8,049 nucleotides of DNA, taken from positions 1-8,049 of the forward strand of contig CALXKG010000048.1 in NCBI GenBank assembly GCA_944388825.1, in the 5' to 3' direction. This document shows, piece by piece, positions 1-5,244 of the stretch. The translations under genes were made by a program, and so were the position numbers. Origin of the DNA: an uncultured Clostridia bacterium (GTDB lineage: Bacteria > Bacillota > Clostridia > Oscillospirales > Ruminococcaceae). Numbering within the stretch: the first letter of the stretch is position 1; each line of letters opens with the position of its first letter. Under the pieces are notes generated by a model that did not search any database, was not told the origin of the DNA, and saw only the letters and a program-made list of their open reading frames with translations.

Positions 1-14
1 AACTGCGTCTCTCT

Positions 15-450
15 GACTGTCGAAAAACAAGTTTTTCGACAGAATAACATCGGGACTGCATGCCTCCCTACGGTCGACACTTGTCCCGATCAAGGTATTT
101 TTTCCGCCGTACATGCCGCCGGAAAAAATGTGATTTAAATTTTACAGCGTATCGGAAAGTTCCTTTTTCGGCAACACTTTTTTTCGGTAAACGGAAGCAG
201 GCCGGGAATCACCCAGCCTGCTCTTTTACGCAATGGCTATCATTTTACAGCCCTGTATCCGGCTTTTGCCTTAAAGACACGAAAAAAAGTGTTGCCGAAA
301 AAGGATCTTTCCGATACGCTGTAAAATTTAGATCACATTTTTTCCGGCGGCATGTACGGCGGAAAAAATACCTTGATCGGGACAAGTGTCGACCGTAGGC
401 AGGCTGTCAGTCCCGATGTTATCTGTCGAAAAACCTGTTTTTCGACAGTC
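15..450. repeat. Large foldback (long inverted repeat) element
   Basis: Two arms, 15-186 and 280-450, are inverted copies that match at all but about eight positions, including one indel. Roughly 66 bp near the middle match without interruption. The 93-bp centre (187-279) is unique but has small stems of its own, such as 196-202 with 216-222. Each arm also contains shorter palindromes: 17-42 and 423-448 (12-bp stems with 2-nt loops), 49-56 with 83-90, and 98-106 with 120-128, with mirror copies in the right arm. It encodes no recognisable protein; the open frames across it are by-products of the palindrome. It is more AT-rich than the neighbouring genes. This architecture fits a foldback MITE or a structured intergenic repeat. 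No clear target-site duplication is visible at its ends. The arms are not identical, which argues against a simple assembly or amplification artefact. Confidence 0.85.
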
Positions 451-452
451 TC

Positions 453-481
453 AAATGCCTTCCCCTGCGGGAGGCATTTTT
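453..481 (+). terminator. Rho-independent terminator
   Basis: AAATGCC (453-459) pairs with GGCATTT (473-479). An inner CCC/GGG pairing extends the stem, and a T run follows. It starts three bases after the foldback element ends. It probably ends a + strand transcript from a gene left of the window, which would mean the foldback lies in that gene's 3' untranslated region. Confidence 0.7.
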
Positions 482-601
482 AATTTGGCCGGAAAGCCTG
501 CGGCCCCATCTTTCCGCCTGGCAGCGGGGAATATGCGGGCGGGAGAAAACTGCACAAAAAACCTTCCGCGCCCGGCCTGCAATTCGTCCCCTTCCGCCCT
601 C
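482..601. other. Non-coding gap before the infC promoter
   Basis: I find no gene in this stretch; the short open frames here have no recognisable motif and no convincing ribosome binding site. The only structure seen is a possible stem, CGGAAAG (490-496) with CTTTCCG (510-516). Together with the foldback element and terminator, this makes 1-601 free of supported coding sequence. Confidence 0.6.
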
Positions 602-630
602 TTGACAGCCTCGCCCGTCTGTGCTATACT
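602..630 (+). promoter_or_regulatory. Sigma-A promoter of infC-rpmI-rplT
   Basis: A perfect -35 TTGACA (602-607) is followed by a 17-bp spacer and a -10 TATACT (625-630), five of six to consensus. Transcription would start near 636-638. This gives an untranslated leader of about 180 nt before infC. The strength suits a ribosomal protein operon. Confidence 0.85.
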
Positions 631-636
631 GATAAA

Positions 637-770
637 GCAACAATCAAGCAGAACCCTCCGTTCTCACCCTTCGCTTTCGTGTTAGATGGGTCGATAGGTT
701 ATCGGTACGCGGCTTAAAAGGCGCGTATTTTGAGTGCGGCGCGGTTTGTTTTCAAAGACCGTGCTTTTTT
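637..770 (+). ncRNA. L20-type autoregulatory leader of the infC operon
   Basis: This untranslated RNA lies between the infC promoter and the infC ribosome binding site. Visible stems are CGATA/TATCG (692-696 with 700-704), ACCC/GGGT (666-669 with 688-691), AACC/GGTT (652-655 with 697-700, competing with the first) and TACGCG/CGCGTA (706-711 with 722-727, with extra inner pairs). An intrinsic terminator at 739-770 follows. In Firmicutes the infC-rpmI-rplT operon is known to be controlled by the ribosomal protein L20 leader, which promotes premature termination when free L20 is in excess. Position, size and the terminal attenuator match that family. Assignment rests on context and remembered family features, not on a covariance-model hit. 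Confidence 0.72.
739..770 (+). terminator. Attenuator terminator in the infC leader
   Basis: GCGCGG (739-744) pairs with CCGTGC (759-764), with one G-U pair. TTTG/CAAA pairs extend the stem inward, and six T residues (765-770) follow. It sits 49 bp upstream of the infC start, after the leader stems, as expected for conditional termination of the operon. Confidence 0.75.
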
Positions 771-818
771 GTTGCCGGAAATTTTTTTGCTTACGACAGG
801 TATCGGAGGTGCTTTACC

Positions 819-1337
819 ATTAGCAAAAAAGACTTGCATATCAATGAGGACATCCGGGAAAAAGAGGTCCGCGTCATTGATGCCGACGGCAGCCAGCTTG
901 GCATTATGCCCACCAGACAGGCGCTCCAGATTGCGGCCGAAAAGGGTCTTGACCTGGTAGATATCGCGCCTCAGGCGTCGCCCAACGTCTGCCGGATCAT
1001 GGATTACGGCAAATACCGTTACGAGCAGGCCAAGCGGGAAAAAGAGGCCAGGAAGAACCAGAAGACGGTCGATATCAAGGAAGTGCGGATGTCGATGAAC
1101 ATCGACACCCATGACTTTGAGGTCAAGGTCAACCAGGCCGCCCGGTTTTTGCAGGGCGGGGATAAGGTCAAGGTCTCGGTCCGGTTCCGCGGCAGGGAGA
1201 TGGCGCACACCGATCTCGGGCGGGAGCTGCTCGACCGCTTTAAGGACGCGGTTTCCGAGTCCGGCGTCATTGATAAGCCTGCTAAGATGGAAGGCCGCAG
1301 CATGGCGATGTTCATTTCCCCGAAGCCTGCCAAATAA
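819..1337 (+). CDS. infC: Translation initiation factor IF-3, AUU start
   Basis: IF-3 binds the 30S subunit, keeps it apart from 50S and checks start-codon pairing with initiator tRNA. The 172-residue product has the usual length. The N-terminal domain (about 1-75) begins HINEDIR and ends in MDYGKYRYEQ (61-70). A basic helical linker (about 71-85) leads to the C-terminal domain, with VRFRGREM at 121-128 and KMEGRSMAMF near 156-165. I chose ATT at 819 as start: GGAGG (805-809) lies 9 nt upstream, and the N-terminus then reads M-S-K-K-D-L-H-I-N-E, the typical form. A TTG at 834 is the alternative but is poorly spaced from that site. AUU starts are known for infC in Escherichia coli and Geobacillus, where IF-3 represses its own translation by rejecting the non-standard codon. 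It is the first gene of the operon, behind the L20-type leader. Confidence 0.96.
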   Translation: MSKKDLHINEDIREKEVRVIDADGSQLGIMPTRQALQIAAEKGLDLVDIAPQASPNVCRIMDYGKYRYEQAKREKEARKNQKTVDIKEVRMSMNIDTHDFEVKVNQAARFLQGGDKVKVSVRFRGREMAHTDLGRELLDRFKDAVSESGVIDKPAKMEGRSMAMFISPKPAK

Positions 1338-1343
1338 GATAAA

Positions 1344-1393
1344 TTACCGGGGAAGCCCCGCTTTTCCGGTAAACAATAGCGGGTACAGCCCGC
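1344..1393 (+). other. Stem-loops in the infC-rpmI gap
   Basis: The 89-bp gap after infC holds two possible hairpins. TTACCGG (1344-1350) pairs with CCGGTAA (1366-1372), competing with a GGGG/CCCC stem (1349-1352 with 1356-1359). GCGGG (1379-1383) pairs with CCCGC (1389-1393). Neither is followed by a clean T run, so they look like RNA processing or translational control structures rather than terminators. The function is unknown. Confidence 0.45.
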
Positions 1394-1426
1394 CACTGGT
1401 ATAAACCCATAAGGAGGACCAACAAT

Positions 1427-1624
1427 ATGCCGAAGATCAAAACCCACAGCGCGACCAAAAAGCGTTTTGCACTGACTGCGTCCGGTAAGGTAAAATGCAC
1501 CCATATGAACAAGCGCCACATCCTCACCAAGATGAGCCACAAACGGAAACGCCAGCTGCGCAACACCGCCTACGCCGACGCGACCTGCGTCCGCACCGTT
1601 AAGAAGCTGCTTCCTTACGGCTGA
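1427..1624 (+). CDS. rpmI: 50S ribosomal protein L35
   Basis: L35 is a small basic protein of the large ribosomal subunit. The 65-residue product has the standard length. It opens with MPKIKTHSATKKRF, the family signature (usually MPKMKTH), and carries the conserved HILTKMSHKRKRQLR stretch around residues 30-44. It is very rich in Lys and Arg, as expected for an rRNA-binding protein. AAGGAGG (1411-1417) lies 9 nt before the ATG. It is the middle gene of the infC operon and probably shares its control by L20. Confidence 0.97.
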   Translation: MPKIKTHSATKKRFALTASGKVKCTHMNKRHILTKMSHKRKRQLRNTAYADATCVRTVKKLLPYG

Positions 1625-1671
1625 TCCGCAGAAAACTTCACCCAACATCTCGACTTTGGAGGTAAAATAGA

Positions 1672-2025
1672 ATGGCACGTGTAAAGGGCGCAATGATGAC
1701 CCGCAAGAGAAGAAACAAGACCCTCAAGCTCGCGAAGGGCTACTGGGGCGGCAAGAGCAAGCTCTTCCGCACCGCGAAGGAAGCCGTCTTTAAATCCGGC
1801 CAGAAGGCGTATATCGGCCGCAAACAGAAAAAGCGCGATTTCCGCCGCCTCTGGATCACCCGTATTTCCGCCGGCTGCAAGGAAAACGGCATGAACTACT
1901 CCACCTTCATGAACGGCCTGAAAAAGGCGGGCGTCACCTTAAACCGCAAGATGCTCTCCGAGATCGCCATCCATGACGCCGCCGCTTTCACCTCGCTCTG
2001 CGAAAAGGCGAAGGCCGCGCTGTAA
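1672..2025 (+). CDS. rplT: 50S ribosomal protein L20
   Basis: L20 binds 23S rRNA early in 50S assembly and represses its own operon when in excess. The 117-residue product matches the family length. The N-terminus MARVKGAMMTRKRRNK and the following LAKGYWGGKSKLFRTA form the long basic helical extension. KKRDFRRLWITRI (about 53-65) and the NYSTFMNGLKKAGVTLNRKM region (about 75-94) form the globular, RNA-recognising part. GGAGG (1658-1662) is 9 nt before the ATG. It is the last gene of the operon, followed by a terminator 12 bp beyond its stop codon. It is the likely ligand of the leader upstream of infC. Confidence 0.97.
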   Translation: MARVKGAMMTRKRRNKTLKLAKGYWGGKSKLFRTAKEAVFKSGQKAYIGRKQKKRDFRRLWITRISAGCKENGMNYSTFMNGLKKAGVTLNRKMLSEIAIHDAAAFTSLCEKAKAAL

Positions 2026-2036
2026 TCTGCATCCCC

Positions 2037-2068
2037 AAAACGCTCTGGCCGTCCGGCCCGGGCGTTTT
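2037..2068 (+). terminator. Terminator of the infC-rpmI-rplT operon
   Basis: AAAACGC (2037-2043) pairs with GCGTTTT (2062-2068). The stem continues inward to a GGCC/GGCC pair (2047-2050 with 2055-2058). The T run is only four long, but the stem is strong and starts 12 bp after the rplT stop codon. Confidence 0.8.
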
Positions 2069-2183
2069 GTCATATCGGATGATATTTTTCATACCATGCG
2101 GGGCGTTCAGACGCGTCCCGGGTATCGCCGGCAGAAATCGGGCGGGTAAAAAACCGGTTTCCATCTTTTTTTACATTTACCTG

Positions 2184-2212
2184 TTTACAGGACGCGCGTT
2201 TCGTGCGATAAT
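2184..2212 (+). promoter_or_regulatory. Sigma-A promoter of the RNA methyltransferase gene
   Basis: TTTACA (2184-2189), a 17-bp spacer and GATAAT (2207-2212) each match five of six consensus positions. Transcription would begin near 2219, about 37 nt before the start codon at 2256. With the rplT terminator upstream, this makes the methyltransferase a separate transcription unit. Confidence 0.7.
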
Positions 2213-2255
2213 ATCGGTGTATGGCCCGCGTCTGGCGGCCGGAAGGGAGAAGCCG

Positions 2256-3035
2256 ATGGAAGAGCTCCGTTCAAAAGACAATCCCCGCATCCAGCGGTAT
2301 ATCAAACTCGCTTCCCGCAGGAAAGAGCGGGAGGCGGCAGGCTGTTTTGTAATAGAGGGCTTCAAGCTGCTGGAAGAGGCGGTTTTAAGCGGTATCGAAG
2401 TCGAGTCCGCTTACCTGACCCCCGAGAGCCTGGAAAGCGCCCGCCCGGAACTGCGGGTGCTGGAAAAGGTCCCCGCGGTCTTCCGGATATCCGGCGCGGC
2501 TGCCGGCCGGCTCTCCCAGTCCCGCACGCCGCAGGGGGTTTACGCCGTCTGCCGCATCCCGGCGGGGCGTCTTGCCGTTAAGCCGGACGGGAAGTATATC
2601 GGCCTCTGGGGCCTGCAGGACCCCGGCAACGTCGGCACCATCCTCCGCACCGCCGACGCCCTCGGGCTGGACGGGGCGGTTTTGAGCGAAGGAAGCTGCG
2701 ACCTGTACAGCCTCAAGGTGCTGCGGGCGGCGATGGGGGCGGTCTTCCGGCTGCCGGTGCTCGTCGCCCGGATGGAGGAATTCCTTCCGGCGTCGGGGCT
2801 GGAGAGTTATGCGTCGGTCGTCGACGCCTCCGCCCCGCCGGTGACGGATACCCGATTCCCGCCCGGCTGCATCCTGCTGATCGGCAACGAGGGCAACGGC
2901 CTTTCGGCGGAACAGGTTTCCTGCTGCGCCCATCGGGTCACGATCCCGATGAAAGGGCGGGCGGAATCGTTTAACGCCGCGATGGCCGCGACCATTTTCA
3001 TGTGGGAGATGGCCTGCGGGACGGGCGGATTGTAA
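2256..3035 (+). CDS. SpoU/TrmH-family RNA 2'-O-methyltransferase
   Basis: Members of this SPOUT family move a methyl group from S-adenosylmethionine to a ribose 2'-OH in rRNA or tRNA. The 259-residue product has an N-terminal substrate-binding region (about 8-100, with RIQRYIKLASRRKERE and FVIEGFKLLEEA). The knotted catalytic domain carries all three family motifs: QDPGNVGTILRTADALG at 121-137 (motif 1), IGNEGNGLS at 209-217 (motif 2), and the segment 230-251 with the core AESFNAAMAA (motif 3, usually E-S-L-N-V-A-V/A). The arginine in motif 1 and the glutamate and asparagine in motifs 2 and 3 are present. ATG at 2256 is preferred because a purine-rich site (GGAAGGGAGA, 2241-2250) precedes it; the frame is open further upstream, but across the promoter. 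The exact target nucleotide cannot be read from the sequence. A TrmH-type gene just after rplT is common in clostridia. Confidence 0.92.
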   Translation: MEELRSKDNPRIQRYIKLASRRKEREAAGCFVIEGFKLLEEAVLSGIEVESAYLTPESLESARPELRVLEKVPAVFRISGAAAGRLSQSRTPQGVYAVCRIPAGRLAVKPDGKYIGLWGLQDPGNVGTILRTADALGLDGAVLSEGSCDLYSLKVLRAAMGAVFRLPVLVARMEEFLPASGLESYASVVDASAPPVTDTRFPPGCILLIGNEGNGLSAEQVSCCAHRVTIPMKGRAESFNAAMAATIFMWEMACGTGGL

Positions 3036-3064
3036 CGGCCCGTTTGTTTTCGCGCGTTTTTGGC

Positions 3065-3092
3065 GGACGAAGGCCAGAAGGCCGTCCTTTTT
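3065..3092 (+). terminator. Probable terminator after the methyltransferase gene
   Basis: GGAC (3065-3068) pairs with GTCC (3084-3087) and GGCC (3072-3075) with GGCC (3080-3083). The left side has a 3-nt bulge and the loop is AGAA. Five T residues follow. It lies 30 bp beyond the methyltransferase stop codon and separates that gene from luxS. Confidence 0.6.
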
Positions 3093-3167
3093 GCGGGAGG
3101 CCGGGCGCTGTCCGCATATTTTAAATCGTATATCCAATATCTTTTCCGGCAGATCAGGAGGCCCCGT

Positions 3168-3629
3168 ATGCAGACGATCCAGAGCTTTACCGTAAACCAC
3201 GACAAACTGACCCCCGGGATGTATGTCTCCCGGATAGACGGCGACTGCGTCACCTACGACATCCGGATGGTGACGCCCAACGCCGGGACTTATCTTGAAA
3301 ACGACGGCCTGCACACCTTTGAGCACCTGTTTGCGACCTATGTCCGCAATACCCCCTTCTCCGATCGGATCATCTATGTCGGGCCGATGGGCTGCCGGAC
3401 CGGTTTTTACTTTATCACCCGCGACAGCGTCTCCAGGGCCGACGCGATCCGGCTGGTGCAGGAGACCTGCGCCTTCATCCTCGCGTTTGAAGGGGAAATC
3501 CCCGGCAGCAGGCGCCGGGAGTGCGGCAACTATCTCGACCATTCACTGCCGAAGGCGAAGGCCTACGCGGAAAGCCTCATGCGGACGCTCGACGGCTGGT
3601 CGCCGGAAAAGATGCGCTATCCGGAATAA
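3168..3629 (+). CDS. luxS: S-ribosylhomocysteine lyase LuxS
   Basis: LuxS cleaves S-ribosylhomocysteine to homocysteine and 4,5-dihydroxy-2,3-pentanedione, the precursor of the AI-2 signal. It thereby completes the activated methyl cycle in the cytoplasm. The 153-residue product has the family length. The metal site is present: HTFEH gives His49 and His53, and ECGNYLDH gives Cys119. The catalytic residues Glu52 and Cys76 (in VGPMGCRTGFYF) are intact, so the enzyme should be active. AGGAGG (3156-3161) is 6 nt before the ATG at 3168. The frame is open upstream, but only through the preceding terminator. An AT-rich patch near 3114-3147 may contain the promoter (TTGCGG at 3091 and CATATT at 3115 are weak candidates). 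No S-box or other SAM riboswitch is apparent. dprA starts 33 bp downstream with no terminator between. Confidence 0.97.
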   Translation: MQTIQSFTVNHDKLTPGMYVSRIDGDCVTYDIRMVTPNAGTYLENDGLHTFEHLFATYVRNTPFSDRIIYVGPMGCRTGFYFITRDSVSRADAIRLVQETCAFILAFEGEIPGSRRRECGNYLDHSLPKAKAYAESLMRTLDGWSPEKMRYPE

Positions 3630-3662
3630 TCCAAAACGTCCGGGGAAGGGAGTGCGGTTTCG

Positions 3663-4919
3663 ATGAAACAAAACAGCAAAGCGCTTTACTGGGTCTGGCT
3701 CAGCCTCTGCTTTCCGCCCGCCTGCGAGCGGCTGATCGCCATTCTGGAAGAGACCGACCCGGAAACTTTTTATCATGAAAAGACCGCCTATCCCTTTTTA
3801 AAGCCCGCCGACCTGACCGCCGTCCAGACCATCTCCCTGGAGCGCGCGGAACTGGCGGTCAGGCGGTGCGAAAAGGCGGGCGGCAGGATCGTGACCATAG
3901 AGGATGAGGACTATCCCGAAAGCCTGCTGCATATCTATTGCCCGCCGCCGGTCCTCTATGTCCGGGGGGATATTTCCTGCCTGCGGGGACGGCTGGCCGT
4001 CGCGGTCGTCGGCACCCGGAGGGCGTACCCGTATTACAGCAGCACCGCCGGCAACATCAGCTATCAGCTGGCCCAGTCGGGGGCGGCGGTCATCAGCGGC
4101 TGCGCGGTCGGGATCGACTCTTACGCCCACCTGGGCTGTATGCGGGGCGGCGGGCCGACCGTCGGGGTGCTGGCCTGCGGGATCGACGTCGATTATCCGA
4201 AAGACAGCCACGACCTGAAGGAGTCGATCGTCGCGACCGGCGGGGCGCTTGTCACCGAGCTGGAGCCCGGCCGCCGCACGCCGGCCGGCTATTTCCACGC
4301 CCGCAACCGGCTGATCGCGGGGCTTGCCGACTGTGTCCTGCTGGGGCAGGTGCCGCTGCGCAGCGGCGCGATGATCACCGCCAACGCCGCCATCGACCAG
4401 GGGAAGGATATCTTCTGCATCCCGCCCCACAGCGTATACGACAGCCAGTGCCTGGGAGCCGCCGGTTATATCCGGGATGGGGCGCGGGTCGTGTTTTCGG
4501 CGTATGACATTGTGACCGCGTACACCTCCCAGTACCCCAATTCCCTCCGCACCGATATTGTAGAGCGGCAGCCCTATTTTATCCCCGAGCCGCTGGAGAC
4601 AGGGGAGATCCCGCCTTCCGGGCACAAAAAGGCCGCCCGGCGGAAAGGGCGGCCGTCCGCGGCCGCTCCGGAAGAACCGGAAAAACCGGCGGAGCAGTTC
4701 CATGCGGCGTCGGCGCCGGCCTACCAGTTATCCGGCGCGGACGACGGCACCCCCCGGGGAAGGGTCCTAGCCCTTTTAAGCGACGAGCCGCGTTCGGTGG
4801 ACGACCTGTCGGCGGCCTGCGGCCTGCCGGCCGGGGAGATCCTGCAGATGCTGACCGAACTGGAACTGGAAGGTACGGTCGAAGCGGTCCCCGGCCAGCG
4901 GTTTAAGCTGTCTTCATGA
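3663..4919 (+). CDS. dprA: DNA processing protein DprA (Smf)
   Basis: DprA binds incoming single-stranded DNA in natural transformation and loads RecA on it; it is also widespread in bacteria not known to be competent. The 418-residue product has an N-terminal helical region (about 1-100). A Rossmann-like domain (about 112-280) follows, with VVGTRRAYPYY (115-125), SGCAVGIDSYAH (145-156), VGVLACGIDVDYP (167-179), FHARNRLIAG (211-220) and RSGAMITA (233-240). A low-complexity basic and proline-rich linker (about 310-355) joins a C-terminal winged-helix domain (about 361-418). Some motifs depart from the usual form: GTR for GSR, GCAVGID for GLARGID, and LLGQV where many homologues have VVEA. The ATG follows GGGGAAGGGAG at 3642-3652. 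The order dprA-topA-trmFO is the classical Firmicutes arrangement. It is probably cotranscribed with luxS. Confidence 0.95.
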   Translation: MKQNSKALYWVWLSLCFPPACERLIAILEETDPETFYHEKTAYPFLKPADLTAVQTISLERAELAVRRCEKAGGRIVTIEDEDYPESLLHIYCPPPVLYVRGDISCLRGRLAVAVVGTRRAYPYYSSTAGNISYQLAQSGAAVISGCAVGIDSYAHLGCMRGGGPTVGVLACGIDVDYPKDSHDLKESIVATGGALVTELEPGRRTPAGYFHARNRLIAGLADCVLLGQVPLRSGAMITANAAIDQGKDIFCIPPHSVYDSQCLGAAGYIRDGARVVFSAYDIVTAYTSQYPNSLRTDIVERQPYFIPEPLETGEIPPSGHKKAARRKGRPSAAAPEEPEKPAEQFHAASAPAYQLSGADDGTPRGRVLALLSDEPRSVDDLSAACGLPAGEILQMLTELELEGTVEAVPGQRFKLSS

Positions 4920-4928
4920 TTTGTTTTA

Positions 4929-5090
4929 GAGCGCGTTTGAAAGCCCCTGTATGCTGGGCCATTCGCTGAAAAGAGGGGGATACCAGGACGAAAGACGCGG
5001 GAATACGTCCGTATTGCAAGTCTTTCGTACGCTGTAGACGCCTTTTTTCAGTAGAATGAGACAGCCGATAGAGGGATTTCAAACACGCTC
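4929..5090. repeat. Second foldback element, 162 bp
   Basis: The ends are near-perfect 14-bp inverted repeats: GAGCGCGTTTGAAA (4929-4942) and TTTCAAACACGCTC (5077-5090), with one mismatch. The inverted similarity continues inward along the whole element, roughly three quarters identical by eye. It reaches a strong central hairpin: ACGAAAGAC (4988-4996) with GTCTTTCGT (5020-5028), and AATACG (5002-5007) with CGTATT (5010-5015) closing a 2-nt loop. It is thus a full-length imperfect palindrome, like ERIC-type repeats or small MITEs. It starts 10 bp after the dprA stop codon and encodes nothing recognisable. Its sequence is unrelated to the element at 15-450. No target-site duplication is evident. 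Confidence 0.8.
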
Positions 5091-5144
5091 CGGAGCGCCC
5101 CGCATATCCCCCGGCGTCCATCCAGCACGCCGGGCGGTGCAGGC

Positions 5145-5183
5145 GCTTGCGGCCGGGCAGGAACGTCCTGCCCGGCCGCAAGC
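5145..5183. repeat. Perfect 18-bp hairpin upstream of topA
   Basis: The segment 5145-5162 is exactly complementary to 5166-5183 across a 3-nt loop (ACG). The stem is very GC-rich. Smaller palindromes precede it: CGCTCCGGAGCG at 5086-5097, overlapping the end of the foldback element, and CGGCGT/ACGCCG near 5112-5132. No T run follows directly, so it is not a standard terminator by itself. It may protect the dprA transcript's 3' end or act together with the terminator just downstream. Confidence 0.75.
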
Positions 5184-5185
5184 CC

Positions 5186-5214
5186 CCGGACCGGGAAAAC
5201 CGGGCGGTTTTTGT
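5186..5214 (+). terminator. Probable terminator between dprA and topA
   Basis: An imperfect stem joins CCGGACCGG with CCGGGCGG across an A-rich loop and is followed by TTTTTGTT. An alternative short stem, AAACCG with CGGTTT, overlaps it. It lies 31 bp before the topA start, so it likely ends the luxS-dprA transcript. It could instead attenuate readthrough into topA. Confidence 0.55.
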
Positions 5215-5244
5215 TTGACAGGGATGAAAGGAAGAAATATACCG

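Noticed and set aside
60..685. Open frames of about 70-110 codons across the foldback element and the following gap
   Set aside because: They run through inverted-repeat sequence or terminators, are Arg/Lys/Ser-rich with no known motif, and lack convincing ribosome binding sites. The 60-398 frame encodes near mirror-image arms, as expected from the palindrome.
3060..3167. Upstream extension of luxS
   Set aside because: It would begin inside or before the methyltransferase terminator; the ATG at 3168 has an ideal AGGAGG and gives the normal LuxS N-terminus.
4631..4654. 8-bp GC-rich inverted repeat inside dprA
   Set aside because: It lies in the coding sequence for the low-complexity basic linker and is explained by repeated GC-rich Arg, Ala and Gly codons.
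5215..5243. TTGACA, 17 bp, TATACC as a topA promoter
   Set aside because: The boxes fit consensus, but transcription would start near 5250, after the topA ATG at 5245. The next possible in-frame start (GTG 5275) has no ribosome binding site and would cut the conserved N-terminus close. It is probably chance, although TTGACA with another -10 cannot be excluded.
5056..5244. Upstream extension of topA to ATG 5056
   Set aside because: It would translate through the foldback end, the 18-bp hairpin and the terminator, adding 63 residues that are not typical of TopA.
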